The notes below the pieces were generated by a model that searched no databases, was not told where the DNA came from, and saw only the letters and a list, made by a program, of their open reading frames with translations. A program made the translations under genes and the position numbers. A stretch of DNA of 64,000 nt from Closterium sp. NIES-65 (lineage: Eukaryota > Streptophyta > Zygnematophyceae > Desmidiales > Closteriaceae), in NCBI GenBank assembly GCA_948144175.1, contig CANXME010001987.1:124001-188000 (forward strand), in the 5' to 3' direction. Shown here piece by piece: positions 20,942 to 33,300 of the stretch (positions within the stretch are counted from its first letter, which is position 1; each line of letters begins with the position of its first letter).

Positions 20942-22051
20942 GAATGCGTTCTCCATCCACTGGCTGGCTGATGAGGTAGCAGTTTCGGTGTGTTCCATAG
21001 CACTGGCAGCAGTATGTTGTAATTCGCAATCACAATATACAACTATGATACGCAGGGTAAACATGGCAAACAAACCTGGCTCCCAGAACCCTGCACGTCA
21101 CTCCAGTTGAGGTGAGCCTGGTCACTGCCAACTCATGCATTGGCCCAAGGTCCATGTCCAGTCAGCGAACCGCGAATTTCAAATCGAGCCGCATTTATTT
21201 CTTACCGTGTCGCCTTCTCGCATTTTGCACGTAGGAAATTGCACATCCCTTCGAAAATGTGACATGGATGGGATGAGATTGTAGAGGGCTCGGTTTTGTG
21301 AAGAGCCCTTGGACATGGCAGCAGTATCACTGCAGCACAGCACGAGTTTGCTACGCAGGCGTGTACAGATATCTTGCTGTTGATCTTGTTCTGTACGGCT
21401 GTTAGCGAATAGTAAGTACACTGATGCAGTTGTTTACTTTCATCCCTTCTGTGAGGAGGTGCTGCAAGGACACACCTGGCGTGATCGTTGCTTCCTTACG
21501 GGGGTGTATGGCTTCGTGAGACACAACTGTTCCATCTTAGCTGTTCTGGTCGAACCAACCCCGCTCCCGCCTTTTTCCTTTCCCTATCACCGTCTGTACA
21601 TTCCCTCGATACAAGTTTGCCCTCCACTCCTGTCCAGCCCATAGTCGAAACCACACTGTTTTGTGACCCTCGGGCTGCCATCCGGCTAGATTGCCAGACG
21701 ACCTACGAGGCACGAAAGCATCACAAGCCACTTCATAGCTTCTAGGCCTCCCTGTTCCGGCTATCCAAAATTGAGGGTGCTTGAAACCAGCGAACCCGCT
21801 AACGAAACGGAGAAGTAAGGCCACACAAGGACAGCCCGCGAGGTTGCAACCATTAACCTAACTACCGTATCACTCGGACGTGGTTATTGCTGCTGATTTA
21901 GTAGTCACACCTTTGCTTCAGCCGGTGTGGTCTAACAAGCCAGTCAAAGCGGCAGCATTAGCGTGCAGCGAATGCCCGCACGCATCTTTAGTTGGCTCCT
22001 ACAACATCACGTATAGCAACGACTGAGCGTGTTTAGTTCCACCCATCGACC
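20942..22051. other. Intergenic/5' region of the single-exon ARM gene
   Basis: No supported gene. ORFs are short and unlike known families. Confidence 0.5.
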
Positions 22052-22093
22052 ATGGCGTCGTGCGCTTCGACTGCTTACCGAGTGCCGTTCTAG
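22052..22093 (+). promoter_or_regulatory. Short upstream ORF before the ARM gene
   Basis: ATG at 22052 opens a 13-codon frame (MASCASTAYRVPF) that stops at 22091-22093, 84 bases before the proposed main start. If the leader includes it, it could lower translation of the main frame. Confidence 0.35.
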
Positions 22094-22177
22094 CCAGATT
22101 TGTCTAAACAGCCTGAATCCCTAGGCTTATTATTGCAACGACGAGGCCTAGTAGCTGAGGCTAGCCGACCACGCGAC

Positions 22178-25100
22178 ATGGCTATAGGAACCGTTTATCC
22201 GGAACATCGAAATGAACCACCCAATGCCATCGTGCCACCTGGAAGCCCCAACTTGAGCGCAATCGCGGCGACGGCGGCATCTCTAACCACTGACTCGTAC
22301 AGCATCCTTGCCAGCGCGGATCTGACGTCAGCGCTCTCTCTGGCCGAACACGTGGCACGCCTGACCGCGGCTCCGCACCTTTACGTGCATCGCATCAGCG
22401 TGGAGAAAGTCGCGGTGTGCGTGCGACAGCTGCTGCCGACGCTCCATCTTCTTAAAAGCTCCGCGCCGTCGCTCTCCTTTGATCCGCGCTCCGCGTTCGT
22501 TCTCCGCCGCCTCGCATCGGAGCTGAAAGACGTTATCGCGTTGCTCAAGGCGTGCAAGCTGACTATACCAGGGATGTTTTTCAGCCTTGGGCATCATCAT
22601 AAGGGGCTGGCGCGCAAAGCAGACGCGTGCGTGACGGAGATTCGACATTGTCACACCGTCTGCTCGATGCTGCTGGGACAGGCTTCGAATACCACCAATG
22701 CCAAAATCGCCGCCGACCACGGGCCGCTGTCGACCTCGTTGGTGTCACAAGCGCCACCGCCGACGCAGCAGAACCACTTCCCGTTACGAACCGTCTCATG
22801 CAGTCACACTAGCGGGTCGAGCAAGGAACCTTCCACGTTCCTGGAGTCTTACAGCGGGAGCGGTATCACCGGCGGAAGCGGAAGCTCGGTAATGTTTCCC
22901 GGCGGCGGGGCGGAACAGCCCGCGCGGGTTCTCCAGCAGGTGGCGGAAATGTTTCCCCAGAGCCCCATGATCGGCCCCTCCGCCGCTACGTTTTCCGCCA
23001 AAGACTCCCCAAGGCCTCCCGGGATGATGACGTGGCAGCAGATGCAGGTGCGCGGGATCCCCCCGAGGTCGATCTCCGCCTCCGCCGCTTCCGGGTTTCG
23101 CGGGCCGCCTGCGGGGGGACTGTACGGGAGAGGTGGGTCCGCGGGGCGGCAACGACCGGGGATTTTAGCAGGGGCGCCGCCGCTGGCGCTCCTCGGGGGG
23201 GAGCGGAGGGAGCGCGATAGCAGTGCAGCCGATGCTGCAGCGTCCGCGGCACTCGCCTTGATAGGAGCTAACAACGGCGGTGGCGGCGGTGTTGGAGGGA
23301 GCCGGTTCGCGGGCCCGGGCCGAACCTACACCGTCTCCTCCGCTTCCTCCGGCAGGATGCAGCCATACTACGGCTCGATCGCCGTCTCGCCTCGTCCGCT
23401 CAGCCCCGCGACCGCCGCCGCCGCCGCCGCTGCCGCCGCGTTCGCCGCGCCAAGGATGTTCTCCCCGCGACGCCCCCGCGCGTCGTCCCCGCTGCCGTCC
23501 GCGCTCAATCGGTCGAGCATCTCCGCCGCCGCTGCGGCGAGCGCGAACGTGTGCCGGCTAGTGGACGCACTGGCGGAAGGATCGGCGGAAGAGAAGCGCG
23601 CGGCTCTGGCCTCGCTAATGGATGTGATTGTAACGGATGAGGGGAAGCTCCAAGCCGCGGCGGCGGGGGCGGTGCCGGTCCTGTCGGTGCTGCTGTCGTT
23701 GCCTGAAGACGACTTCCTTTTGGACGACGAGTCAGCGTTACCCGGTTGCGCAGACGACGATGATTGGTTCCAAGGAGGGGGGGTGCTCTCCGCCGGGGGA
23801 AGCGGGGGTGGAAGCGGAGAGGGGAGCAGAGGGGGGAGCGCGGGTAGCCGGGGAACGGTAAAAACAGGCAAGGGCAGCGGGGGTGTGGAACGGGGAAAAC
23901 CAGGAGGGATCAGTTGCGGAAGGGGCGCGGTGGCGGCGTTGCTTCCGCTTCCGCCGCTTCCGGAGCCCCCTCCACGCGAATCGCTGAACCTTCTCGTGGC
24001 GCGCGCTTTGGTGCAGCTTTCCGCGCTTCCCGCTAACTGCCAGGTCATCGCTAAGGCGGGGTGCGTGCCGTCGCTAATCGCCATGCTTCGCGGCGGCAAC
24101 CCCGAGGCGCAGGCGGTCGCGGTGAACCTGCTGCTGAACCTTGCGACGGGCTGCGACAGCGACTGCGACAGCAAATCGCCAGCGATCGTCGCAGGCGAGG
24201 CGATCCCGTCGCTCGTCGCCATCGTCCATTCAGCGAGCGAGGCGAAAGTCCGGCGACAGGCGATGGAGGCCCTCGCGCATGTCGTCGCGAAGGCCAAGGA
24301 GAACCAAGACGCCGCGGCGCGAGCCGGCGCGATCCCGATATTGACAGAAGCGTTAAGAGAAGGCTCGCTGCTGGTACAGGAAAAAGCGGCGTTTGCGCTG
24401 GGCTCGATAGCGGAGGATAACGACGAAAATAAAGTAATGATTGCTGGGACGGGAGCCGTGCCGCCGCTGCTAGATCTCCTTCTGTGCGGGCCGGCAGATA
24501 TCAGCCTGCAGGAGCGCGTTTCGCGGCGGGCGGCGTGGGCGTTGTTTGCGCTGAGCTCGCATCGTTTGTCCGCTTCGTACATCGTAGCCTCTGGCGGGTT
24601 GGACGTTGTGAAACGAGCTAACGAGGATGGGCCGTTGGATACGAAGGAATGGACGGCGAAGATCATCCCGCTTTTGGAGCCAGTGGCGGAGCAGCACCAG
24701 CAGGAGCAGCAGCAGGCGGCGTGGCAGCAGAAGTGGACGAATCAGCGCCGGGGGGGAGCTGAAACGGCCCTGCGAAAATCGTACGATGACGTGGCATCGT
24801 TTCAAGAAGGTCAGCGTCCGAACGGGCAGAAACCTTCCAGGTTTAAAGAGCGGGATAATAGCTGCCCAGATGGGTCAGAATTGGGTGACAATGAGACGGA
24901 AGATGGGCAGAGGAGGAAACAATTGCAGGAGGACGAGCAGATGGAAGCGAAAGTTGACAAGAAAGTGGAATCTAGTGAGAAAGCGGAGTGCGAAGTAAAG
25001 AGCACGGGTGGTGAGGAGGAAGCGGCTTATAAGGTTACGAAGAGTCATGATTTTGGAGAGAAAATTAAGAATGAGAAGCAGGCTCTGGAGAAAGAGCAGA

Positions 25101-25330
25101 CACAGCCACAGAAGCACAAGCAGGAGGGACAGCAGGAGCAGAAGCAGCCACACCACAGGAAGCAGCAGCATCAGCAGCAGCAGCTCCAGAAGCGACCAAT
25201 GTGGCAGTTCAGTGTTCATCCTTCATCAAGCCCTGGTGGAAACTTCAGGCAGATGTGCAAGCAGAAGACGCAATCACCACAGCCACAGCAGCAGCTACAA
25301 CAAAACAAGGCGGCCAGCAATGTCAGGTAA
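22178..25330 (+). CDS. Single-exon ARM-repeat protein with plant-type N-terminal helical domain
   Basis: First in-frame ATG at 22178 (MAIGTVYPEH); the frame opens upstream but only on non-ATG codons. Length 1050 aa. Residues about 35-165 form a helical N-terminal domain (ALSLAEHVARLTAAPHLYV, EIRHCHTVCSMLLGQ) like the one preceding ARM repeats in plant PUB and ARO-type proteins; no U-box is visible. Residues 165-455 are low complexity. ARM repeats span about 457-835, for example AKAGCVPSLIAMLRGG, AGAIPILTEALREGS and GAVPPLLDLL. The tail is Gln/Lys/Glu-rich. Probably a protein-interaction scaffold; partners unknown. It shares this architecture with the gene at 56842-62516 but has no introns. 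TAA at 25328 overlaps a donor-like CAGGTAAGG, so a hidden last exon is possible. Confidence 0.88.
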   Translation: MAIGTVYPEHRNEPPNAIVPPGSPNLSAIAATAASLTTDSYSILASADLTSALSLAEHVARLTAAPHLYVHRISVEKVAVCVRQLLPTLHLLKSSAPSLSFDPRSAFVLRRLASELKDVIALLKACKLTIPGMFFSLGHHHKGLARKADACVTEIRHCHTVCSMLLGQASNTTNAKIAADHGPLSTSLVSQAPPPTQQNHFPLRTVSCSHTSGSSKEPSTFLESYSGSGITGGSGSSVMFPGGGAEQPARVLQQVAEMFPQSPMIGPSAATFSAKDSPRPPGMMTWQQMQVRGIPPRSISASAASGFRGPPAGGLYGRGGSAGRQRPGILAGAPPLALLGGERRERDSSAADAAASAALALIGANNGGGGGVGGSRFAGPGRTYTVSSASSGRMQPYYGSIAVSPRPLSPATAAAAAAAAAFAAPRMFSPRRPRASSPLPSALNRSSISAAAAASANVCRLVDALAEGSAEEKRAALASLMDVIVTDEGKLQAAAAGAVPVLSVLLSLPEDDFLLDDESALPGCADDDDWFQGGGVLSAGGSGGGSGEGSRGGSAGSRGTVKTGKGSGGVERGKPGGISCGRGAVAALLPLPPLPEPPPRESLNLLVARALVQLSALPANCQVIAKAGCVPSLIAMLRGGNPEAQAVAVNLLLNLATGCDSDCDSKSPAIVAGEAIPSLVAIVHSASEAKVRRQAMEALAHVVAKAKENQDAAARAGAIPILTEALREGSLLVQEKAAFALGSIAEDNDENKVMIAGTGAVPPLLDLLLCGPADISLQERVSRRAAWALFALSSHRLSASYIVASGGLDVVKRANEDGPLDTKEWTAKIIPLLEPVAEQHQQEQQQAAWQQKWTNQRRGGAETALRKSYDDVASFQEGQRPNGQKPSRFKERDNSCPDGSELGDNETEDGQRRKQLQEDEQMEAKVDKKVESSEKAECEVKSTGGEEEAAYKVTKSHDFGEKIKNEKQALEKEQTQPQKHKQEGQQEQKQPHHRKQQHQQQQLQKRPMWQFSVHPSSSPGGNFRQMCKQKTQSPQPQQQLQQNKAASNVR

Positions 25331-27331
25331 GGATTGAGGTAGAATAAATCCAGTGTGTGACAAGCAAACAGTGTGAGTACTCTAGTTTTTCTACCTGGAA
25401 GAATGACCATGCACACTATTATGCTCTCCATTCTACAAGTTTTCCACTCTAGGGACTGAACCACGGCATGCTTTGCCGTCCAATTACCATATATGCTTAA
25501 AACACTCCTTGATTCCCGTTTTCAGGTCATGCAGGGTTCACAAACAGGAGTTGTGACCTGGAAGATGCGGCCTTCTAACAACTTACCCATGCACCTTGTT
25601 TCGTCCCAAGGCGGAGAGGCTCTTTTGACTGACCTATGGCCATTCGCTACGTTTCTTTTGATGATAATGACCTGACAATCTGAAGTGGTAGGCTTCTTTT
25701 TTCCAGTTTGCATGCTTGTTTAGACTAACTTTCATTCATGCTTTGCTGAAGCTGTCCATAATGTTGCGTGCATTTTCGCAAAAAGTGCGTATAGTGCTTG
25801 AGATGGCTGCGTTCCCTCTCGAATGGAGTCAAGTGACAATATTACCAGTACACTTCAAATTCAAAACACCTGCTAAGCTGGAACACGCTATTGACTTTAA
25901 GGATCTTGTAACGGGTCACCCGTTAGAACCTACAGCACTTTGTCCACGAATCGGCGACACGCTAGTTTTCGGTGTGCTGGGCAATCGGGTACAGTAACGG
26001 ACGGAAGCCATGTGATGGCAGGTGTGGTTTAGGTTGGAAGACTCGCGACAAAATTTGGCGAGGCACGGTGGAGGTGTGAAGAAGGAGCTGTAGAGGAATG
26101 TGGAACCAGAGCGGGCAGTTTCACCAGCCTCGTGCTTTGTCGTTGACAAACAAACTCGAAACGGTTGGCAGAAACGCCCGTTACTCGGTTATTGAAGGTT
26201 CGTTGTATCATACACATCTCAAGCGGAAAAATTATTTCGGTAAAGAAAGAAGGTTTTTGCCTTCAAGAATGTGTTGCCGCTTCTACTCGCGTTTTTGTTT
26301 GGTTTCCATGTTGTAATCTTGCAAAATCTTTGGGTAATTCGCTCCATCGCAGCCCTTTCTCCTCCACGTTCGGACGGCCATCCTGTACCGTGCCGCTTTC
26401 TTCTGGCTGATGCCAGTTTTTCCAATGGTGAAAATCTCTCCATCAAAAGAACTTATGTTAGCTTGTCCTTTTCTCCAGCCTGCCTTGCTTGCTTAGCTTA
26501 TGGAACACAGCATTGAGAGACCCATGGCTGGAACAGGAACGATATCACAACAATCTTGCATCAACAATCCCGCTAAATAGCTCGCGCAGCATTGCGATCG
26601 TTCGCGTGGTGCGATATAAATAGAAAGCGAATGCTTGTACATAGAGCCGTGATCTCGCCTTCCCAACTAGCTCAAGCTTTTTGTTCCCACAAATTTCGTG
26701 TAATTCGAGTAATGTTACGTTTTCTGTGTCGACAAAAAATGAAAGCTCAAGCGTGAGAGTCTTCGCATTGTCATTTAGAGCACGGCGATAAGCTATTTCT
26801 TCCTTAACAGTGAAGCCTGGGTACCGTTAATTCCCTCAAAAGCGTGAAGACCACTGGTGCACCAGTGACATAACGCCAAGGATTGCCAGGGAATGCCACG
26901 GATTGCTTTTAGAACTCCTGGATGCTTTGGTGATGACGAAAACTCGAGTAATGGCGGGCGAACACAACGAGTCTCTTCATAAGCTATCGGATAGTAACGG
27001 CGCTGGCTATAATGACGGAAACACTCTCTCTTGTCCAAGCTGTTTATATCCTGCGCGGTTAGCCATTATTCTCTCGTTCTAAGAGCTCGCCACGTGGCGC
27101 AAGGACCAGCACTTCATAGTCTCGTCATTGGACGATCCTGTAGGGTTCGTGGTCGCGTCAAATCAGGGATTGATCCAGCGGGTATCGCGGAGCCACGCGA
27201 CGACTATGTTACACGCAACAGTCGCCGACGTAGCTTCCAGCCGTGCTTCACCACCCTGTCTATCTCCCCGCGATTCACGGCGACAGCCTTTGAGTTACCG
27301 TTGCTGTCGCGGAGCGAATCGACCTGAAAAC
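25331..27331. other. Intergenic/5' region of the beta-helix gene
   Basis: No supported coding gene. A TATA-like ATATAAATAG lies at about 26614-26623, some 700 bases before the ATG of the next gene, and could be its core promoter. Confidence 0.4.
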
Positions 27332-30300
27332 ATGCGCACTAGCTGCGACTCACAGCGACAGCAGCTACCGCGTTTTCCGGAGCTCCTGACGAGCCTGATA
27401 GTACCGTTGCTGCTTCTGCTGCTGCTGGCACTGGCAGTCGGTCAAGCAGAAGGTATGCCCGGAGATTTCGGTTCTAGATTAAGTTAGGGTCACTTTTGAG
27501 AATTCTCAAAAGGTATGCCAGGAGCTTCGGCTCAAGATGAACTTGGAAAGGTTCTCTTCGGTTCAGGATTGATGTGGAAAGGTTCCTGGCGGTTCAGGAT
27601 CGATATGGGATATGGGAAGGTTTCCAGCTCAGGATTAGCGTGGCTGCTGCTAGTCTGTCTACAGACGGTCCTTTCTTGCCATCCCTTTCTCACCCTACTG
27701 TCAACCCACCTTCTTACTCACCCTCTCCCTTCCCCTCCCTTTGCCTCTCTCCCCAACCCCCTCCTTCCCTTTCCCTCTTTGATCCCCTCGTTCTCGCTCT
27801 TCCCATCCCTTTTCCCTCCCACTTCCCCCCCACGCCCTCCCTCCCCTCCCTTTTCCTCCGTTTCCCCACTCCCCCCTCCCCCTCTTCCCGTCTCTCTCCA
27901 CCGCTTCGCATCCCTTCCCACTCCTTTATCCACCAGCCGCGTGCCCGCTGCTGCCGGAGGTGCATGTGGACGCGACAGCCAGCAGCCAGGCCGCTCAATG
28001 CTGTGGGGACTCCGGCAATCCCTGTGGTGAGCTGCTGGAGAGTTTGCTAGAAACTATGTTGTAAAGTGTCTGTGAGATTTGATCCCTGGCCCTCCGTTTG
28101 TCCGTTCAGTCACCTCTTTCTCGCTTTCTTAAATTCACTTGTGATATTTTCCTAAAACCGAATCTTGCTCTCTTTTGCTCCGTTCCCACACTGACCCCTC
28201 TTCCTTCCCTCTTCCCTTGTCACATGTCTTGTCTTCCCTGACTTGCGTCCGCCCAATGTCTTTCAGGCACAATCGAACAGGCTCTTACCATGTAAGTCCC
28301 CTGTCTCTATCTCCAAACCTCCGCTCCCCCCTTTCTCCCTTGCCTCCCTGCTTCCCCAACTCCTCCTTCCCTCCCTCTGCCCCTCCCTCCATTCGCCCTC
28401 CGCCCGTCCGTCCCTCCCTTCGCATTCCTTCCTTCTGTCCTTTCTCCAGTCACGCTTCTTATGAATCCCTTCACTGCCCCTTGCTTACTACACCACTCTC
28501 GCTTTCCCCCACACTCACCCCAAATTCCCTGTCCCCACCACCTCAACCTTTCACCCCTCCACTCTCCCTTCTCTTCCCTCCCCACCCCCACCAGCATCCC
28601 CCCCAACAGGTTCCACCATCCTTCTCTCTCCAGACACTCACCCTGTCCCTCCCTTCGGCCTGCAACTGGGGGGTCTTCCCCTCACCATGCTCACCCTCCC
28701 CCACACTCACTCCAATCACTGCGCCATACACACAGTCTTCATCCCTGTACCGTCAACCTTTCACCCCTCCACTCTCTCTTCCCTTCCCCATCCACTTCCC
28801 CATCCCCACCAGCATCCTCTTGCATGTGGCACGGTGGTACCTACCATCCCCCTGTCCCCAGGCACGCACTCCGTCCCTCCCTTCGGCCTGCAACTAGGGG
28901 GATCTTCTCTTCCCCTCACCATCACTACCGCCTCATACCCTTCCCCGTACCCTTCCCCAACCCCACGCACCAGTATCCCTCCTACAGGCGGAACCATCCT
29001 CCTGTCCCCTGGCACTCACGCTGTCCCTCCCCTCGGCTTGCAACTGGGGGGTCGTCCCCTCACCATCACTGCTGCCACTGCTACTGGTGACACCTCCGCC
29101 CCTCCCGTCATCAGCTGTGAGAGCAGCAACGGCAGCAACAGCAGCAGCGGGTCGTGTTTAACTGCCACGTGTGCAGCTTCCAGCACTGGAGCAGGGGGCG
29201 GGAGCATTTGCAGTGAGCAGCAGGCGAAGCTGGTGTTGCGGGGAGTGGTAGTGGCCAATGGCAGAGCAGAAATCACCAGCAGTGTTGGCACTGGCAGCAA
29301 CAGCAGCAGCAGCAGTGCTGGTGGCAGTGCAGGAAGCGGGGGTTGTCTGCTGGTGCAGGGGCAGGCAGTGGAGGTGACAAACTCCTCGTTCCTCAACTGC
29401 ACTGCTGCTGATGGTGGTGGGGCAATCTTTGCTGTTGATTCCCCCAACGTTACCATCTCTGGCTCTCGCTTTGAAGGCTGTAAGGCTCTTGGCGGCCCCA
29501 CTGCCACTGCTGGCGCTGCTGGTGGTGCCGGTGGTGCTGGCGCCGGTGGTGCTGGTGCTGCTGGTGGTGCAGCTGAAACCATTGGCAAAGGAGGAGGAGC
29601 CGTTGCTCTATACAGCGTCGCCCACGTGGAGGTCTCCGATTCGTCCCTTCGGGACTGCACCTCCTCATCCACCAATGGCGGCGGCCTCACCATCGTCTCG
29701 TCCAACGCCGCGCTGACAGCTGTCCGCTTCTCGGGCTGCTACGCTCAGAACCTGGGCGGCGCGGTCTCGTCTTCTCTCTCCAACGTGACTGTAACGAGCT
29801 GCGAGTTCCGCGACTCGCGGGCCATGCGGGGAGGATGCTTCTCGGATGATTCCTCCCCGCTCGTCTCCATCTCCTCGTCCTCGTTCCTCCGGTGTAACGC
29901 GGATGTATCTAAGGAAGGGGATATTTACAGCAAGGTGAACGGCGGTGGGGTTGCACTCAATGCAACCGCCTCTTTCGCCATCCAAAACTGTACCTTCTCC
30001 CGCTGCCTCGCGGTTATGGACGGGGGCGGTCTCGACGCTCTCGACCCCGGAAACCTCACTATAGACTCCTCCACTTTCCGCTTGTGCTCCGCGTACGATA
30101 ATACTGGTGGCGGCGGGGGAGCGGTGTCGTCCCGCGGCGGGAACATCACCATTCGGGGAACTCTGATGGAGAAAAACTGGGTGAACAGCACTATGGTTGG
30201 CTTTGGCGGGGCGATCACTATTATGGATACAGAATTGGGGATTTTTAACTCGACTTTCCGGGAGAATATCGCGTACGGGCATTTGTACGGAACGCTGAGC

Positions 30301-33300
30301 CAGGGAGGGGTGATTAATCAGCAGTGGACCAGGCGGGACGTGGTGATTCCGCTGGTGATGGAGGAGTGTGCGTTTGAGAGGAATGTGGCGGATTTCGGAG
30401 CGGTGGGGTACTTTGAGGGCCATGTGACTGTGAGGCGGTCCCGGCATGAGCGGAACGAGGCGCAGTTCAGATATGGAGGCGCGTGTGAGTATACCGGGGG
30501 GGGGGGGGGGGTGGGGGGGGGGGGGGTATGAGGATGGGAACATGCGTCTGCATGCAATGGGGAGCTGTGGGGAACTTTGAGGGCCATGTGACTGTGAGGC
30601 GGTCGCGGCATGAGAGGAACGAGGCGCAGTTCAGATACGGCGGCGTGTGTGAGTATATGGGGAGTATGAGGGTGGGTGGGAACATGCGTTGTTTGCTGCA
30701 GCTGTAGAGGGCGATTGCCGCAGCAGCCTCACTCCTTCCCATCTACCATCTCCCGTGCTCCCATGCACTGCTCTGTGTAGAATGGTTATTTCTGAGACGT
30801 CTCAAAAATAACCTATCTACACGTGGCGTGGCATCTACCATCTCCCGTGCTCCCATGCACTGTTCTGTCTGAACCCTCTCCCTGCTCTTCCTTGCAACCC
30901 ATTCCCCCCGTCCCCCCCCAGACTACGCCACCATGAGCACCACCATAGAGGATTCTCTCTTTGCGCACAACACCGTGCTGCAGGACGGGGGGGCGATCGC
31001 CACAGCAGGGCTGATGGCCACGGTGGTGCGCGGGTGTGTGTTTCGCAACAACACCGCCATCTCTGGGGAGGGGGGCGCGATCGTTGTGCTCGAGGTGAGT
31101 CAACCGAGTCAATCAAGTCAACGTATAAAACGGGGTGGTCACATGACCTGTCTCTGGGTTCTTGAATTGAAAGTGATGCGTGTCTGTTCCATGCCCGCCT
31201 TGACCCGCCCTCTTCATTTCCCGCATGCTTCTATCTCCTCTCTCCTCCCTCCCCTCTCCTCGCCCTTCTCTCCTCTCTCCTTCTCTCCTCTCTCCTTCTC
31301 TCCTCTCTCCTCTCTCCCCTCGCCCGTGCAACAGGGAACGGAGGGAGCAGTGGAGGTGGAGGGGAGTCGATTTGAGGGCAACACAGCACCGGCATCCAAG
31401 GGGGGTGCCATCTCTGCTGCCTCTGCTCGCCTCACCCTCGCCCACACCACCTTCCACCACAACCGTGCTCTTGTCAAGGGCGGTGCTGTTGCAGGTGGGT
31501 TGACTGGAAGGGGATGGTTGACGGGAAGGGGGTGGTTGACTGGAAGGGGGTGGTTGACTGGAAGGGGGTGGCTGACGGGAAGGGGGTGGTTGACTGGAAG
31601 GGGGTGGTTGACTGGAAGGGGGTGGTTGACTGGAAGGGGGTGGTTGACTGGAAGGGGGTGGTTGACTGGAAGGGGGTGGTTGACTGGAAGGGGGTGGTTG
31701 ACTGGAAAGGGGTGGTTGACTGGAAGGGGGTGGGCTGTCTTTTAAGGGAAATGTTGTGATGCTATTGTTCGCCTCACCCTCGCCCACACCACCTTCCACC
31801 GCAACCATGCTGTTGTGAAGCGTGGTGCTGTGGCAGGTGGGTTGGAGTTGAACCGTTGAACGGCATGCCACGTGCCATCGGTCATTCTTTTGTTTTTCTA
31901 TGTTGAGTTTACTAGTTTACTATGTTGAGAATTCTCCGAAGTAAACTCAACATAGTTGAACCGTTGAACGGCATGCCACGTGCCATCGGTCACTCTTTTC
32001 CTTTTCCCTTTCTCTCTCTCACGCATCTCCTTCCCTCTATCTCTCCCTGCCTCTCTCTTCTCTCCCTCCCCTACCTCGGCAGTTTCGCACCCAACTTCTC
32101 CTCCCAGCGACAACACCACCACCACCACCGGCAGCAGCAGCAGCACCCTCCCCACAGCACACTTCTCAAACGTGACCTTCGGTGAAAACAGCGCCACGCT
32201 GGGGGGAGCAGCGCTGCATCTGGGCATGGCGGCGCGCGCTGCACTCATGGGGTGCCGCCTGGAGGGCGGGCAGGCCAGCAACGGTGGCGGTGTGATGCTG
32301 GAGGAGTTCGCACAGCTGCAGATGGCACGATCCGAGTGCACTGGGAACAGGTGAGAAGAGGCTGGGGGCTGTGCTTGGGAGGTGGCTCGGGTGAGTCAAG
32401 AGCTGCTTGGTTGGTTGGAGGGCAGGCTAGCAACGGTGGCGGTGTGTGTGATGCTGGAGGAATTTGCACAGCTGCAGATGACACGATCCGAGTGCACTGG
32501 GAACAGGTTAGGAAGCATATAAATTCTCAATTTACATACTGATAAAGTATCCTCCCGTTTGCCACTGCCCGTTTCCTCTCCCCGTTATTTGAGATGTGTT
32601 TAAATATATATATCCCTCTTTCCTGTGCTCCTGTCCTGCCCTTTTCTTTCCCTCACCTGTTCCCACTTTCCAGCGCGCCATCTGGGGGAGGCTGCATCTC
32701 CATGAGCGAGCTGGCCTCCGTTACAATCACATCCAGCAATGTCACGTCCAACCAGGGCGGCAACGAGGGTGGCGCCATCCGGGCCACGGGGCAAACCCGC
32801 TTGACCATCACGGATTCTCATTTCTTCAACAACTCGGCCATGGATGGCGGCATGCTCTGGTCCGAGATGAACTCGCAGGTGTGTGTGCACTGCGGCTCTC
32901 CTTCCGCCTTTCCTCTGTCTCGTTTGACCCCTTAGCACATGTTGCGCACTCCACACGGCATTAAGGGTCATCTGAGTTCTTCAACAGCTCGGCCATGGAT
33001 GGCGGCATGCTCTGGGCCGAGATGAACTTGCAGGTAATTCTCTCCCTCCTTCTCGTTTGACCCTTAGCACCTGTTGCGCACGGCCCATCAGAGCCATGGG
33101 GCAGTCATAATCCGCTCGACCATCACGGATTCCCATTTCTTCAACAACTCGGCCATAGATGGCGGCATGCTCTGGTCCAAGATGGACTTGCAGGTATGTG
33201 CGATGCAACCCTTGCTTGTCTCTCCCAGGTATCTGTGGCGAAACTCAGACCACAGAGCAAATGTTTGAAGTAGTGTTTTGAGACGTCTCAGCGACCGAGC

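Noticed and set aside
22100..22177. 26 extra N-terminal codons of the single-exon ARM gene
   Set aside because: The frame opens on TTG, with no ATG before 22178.
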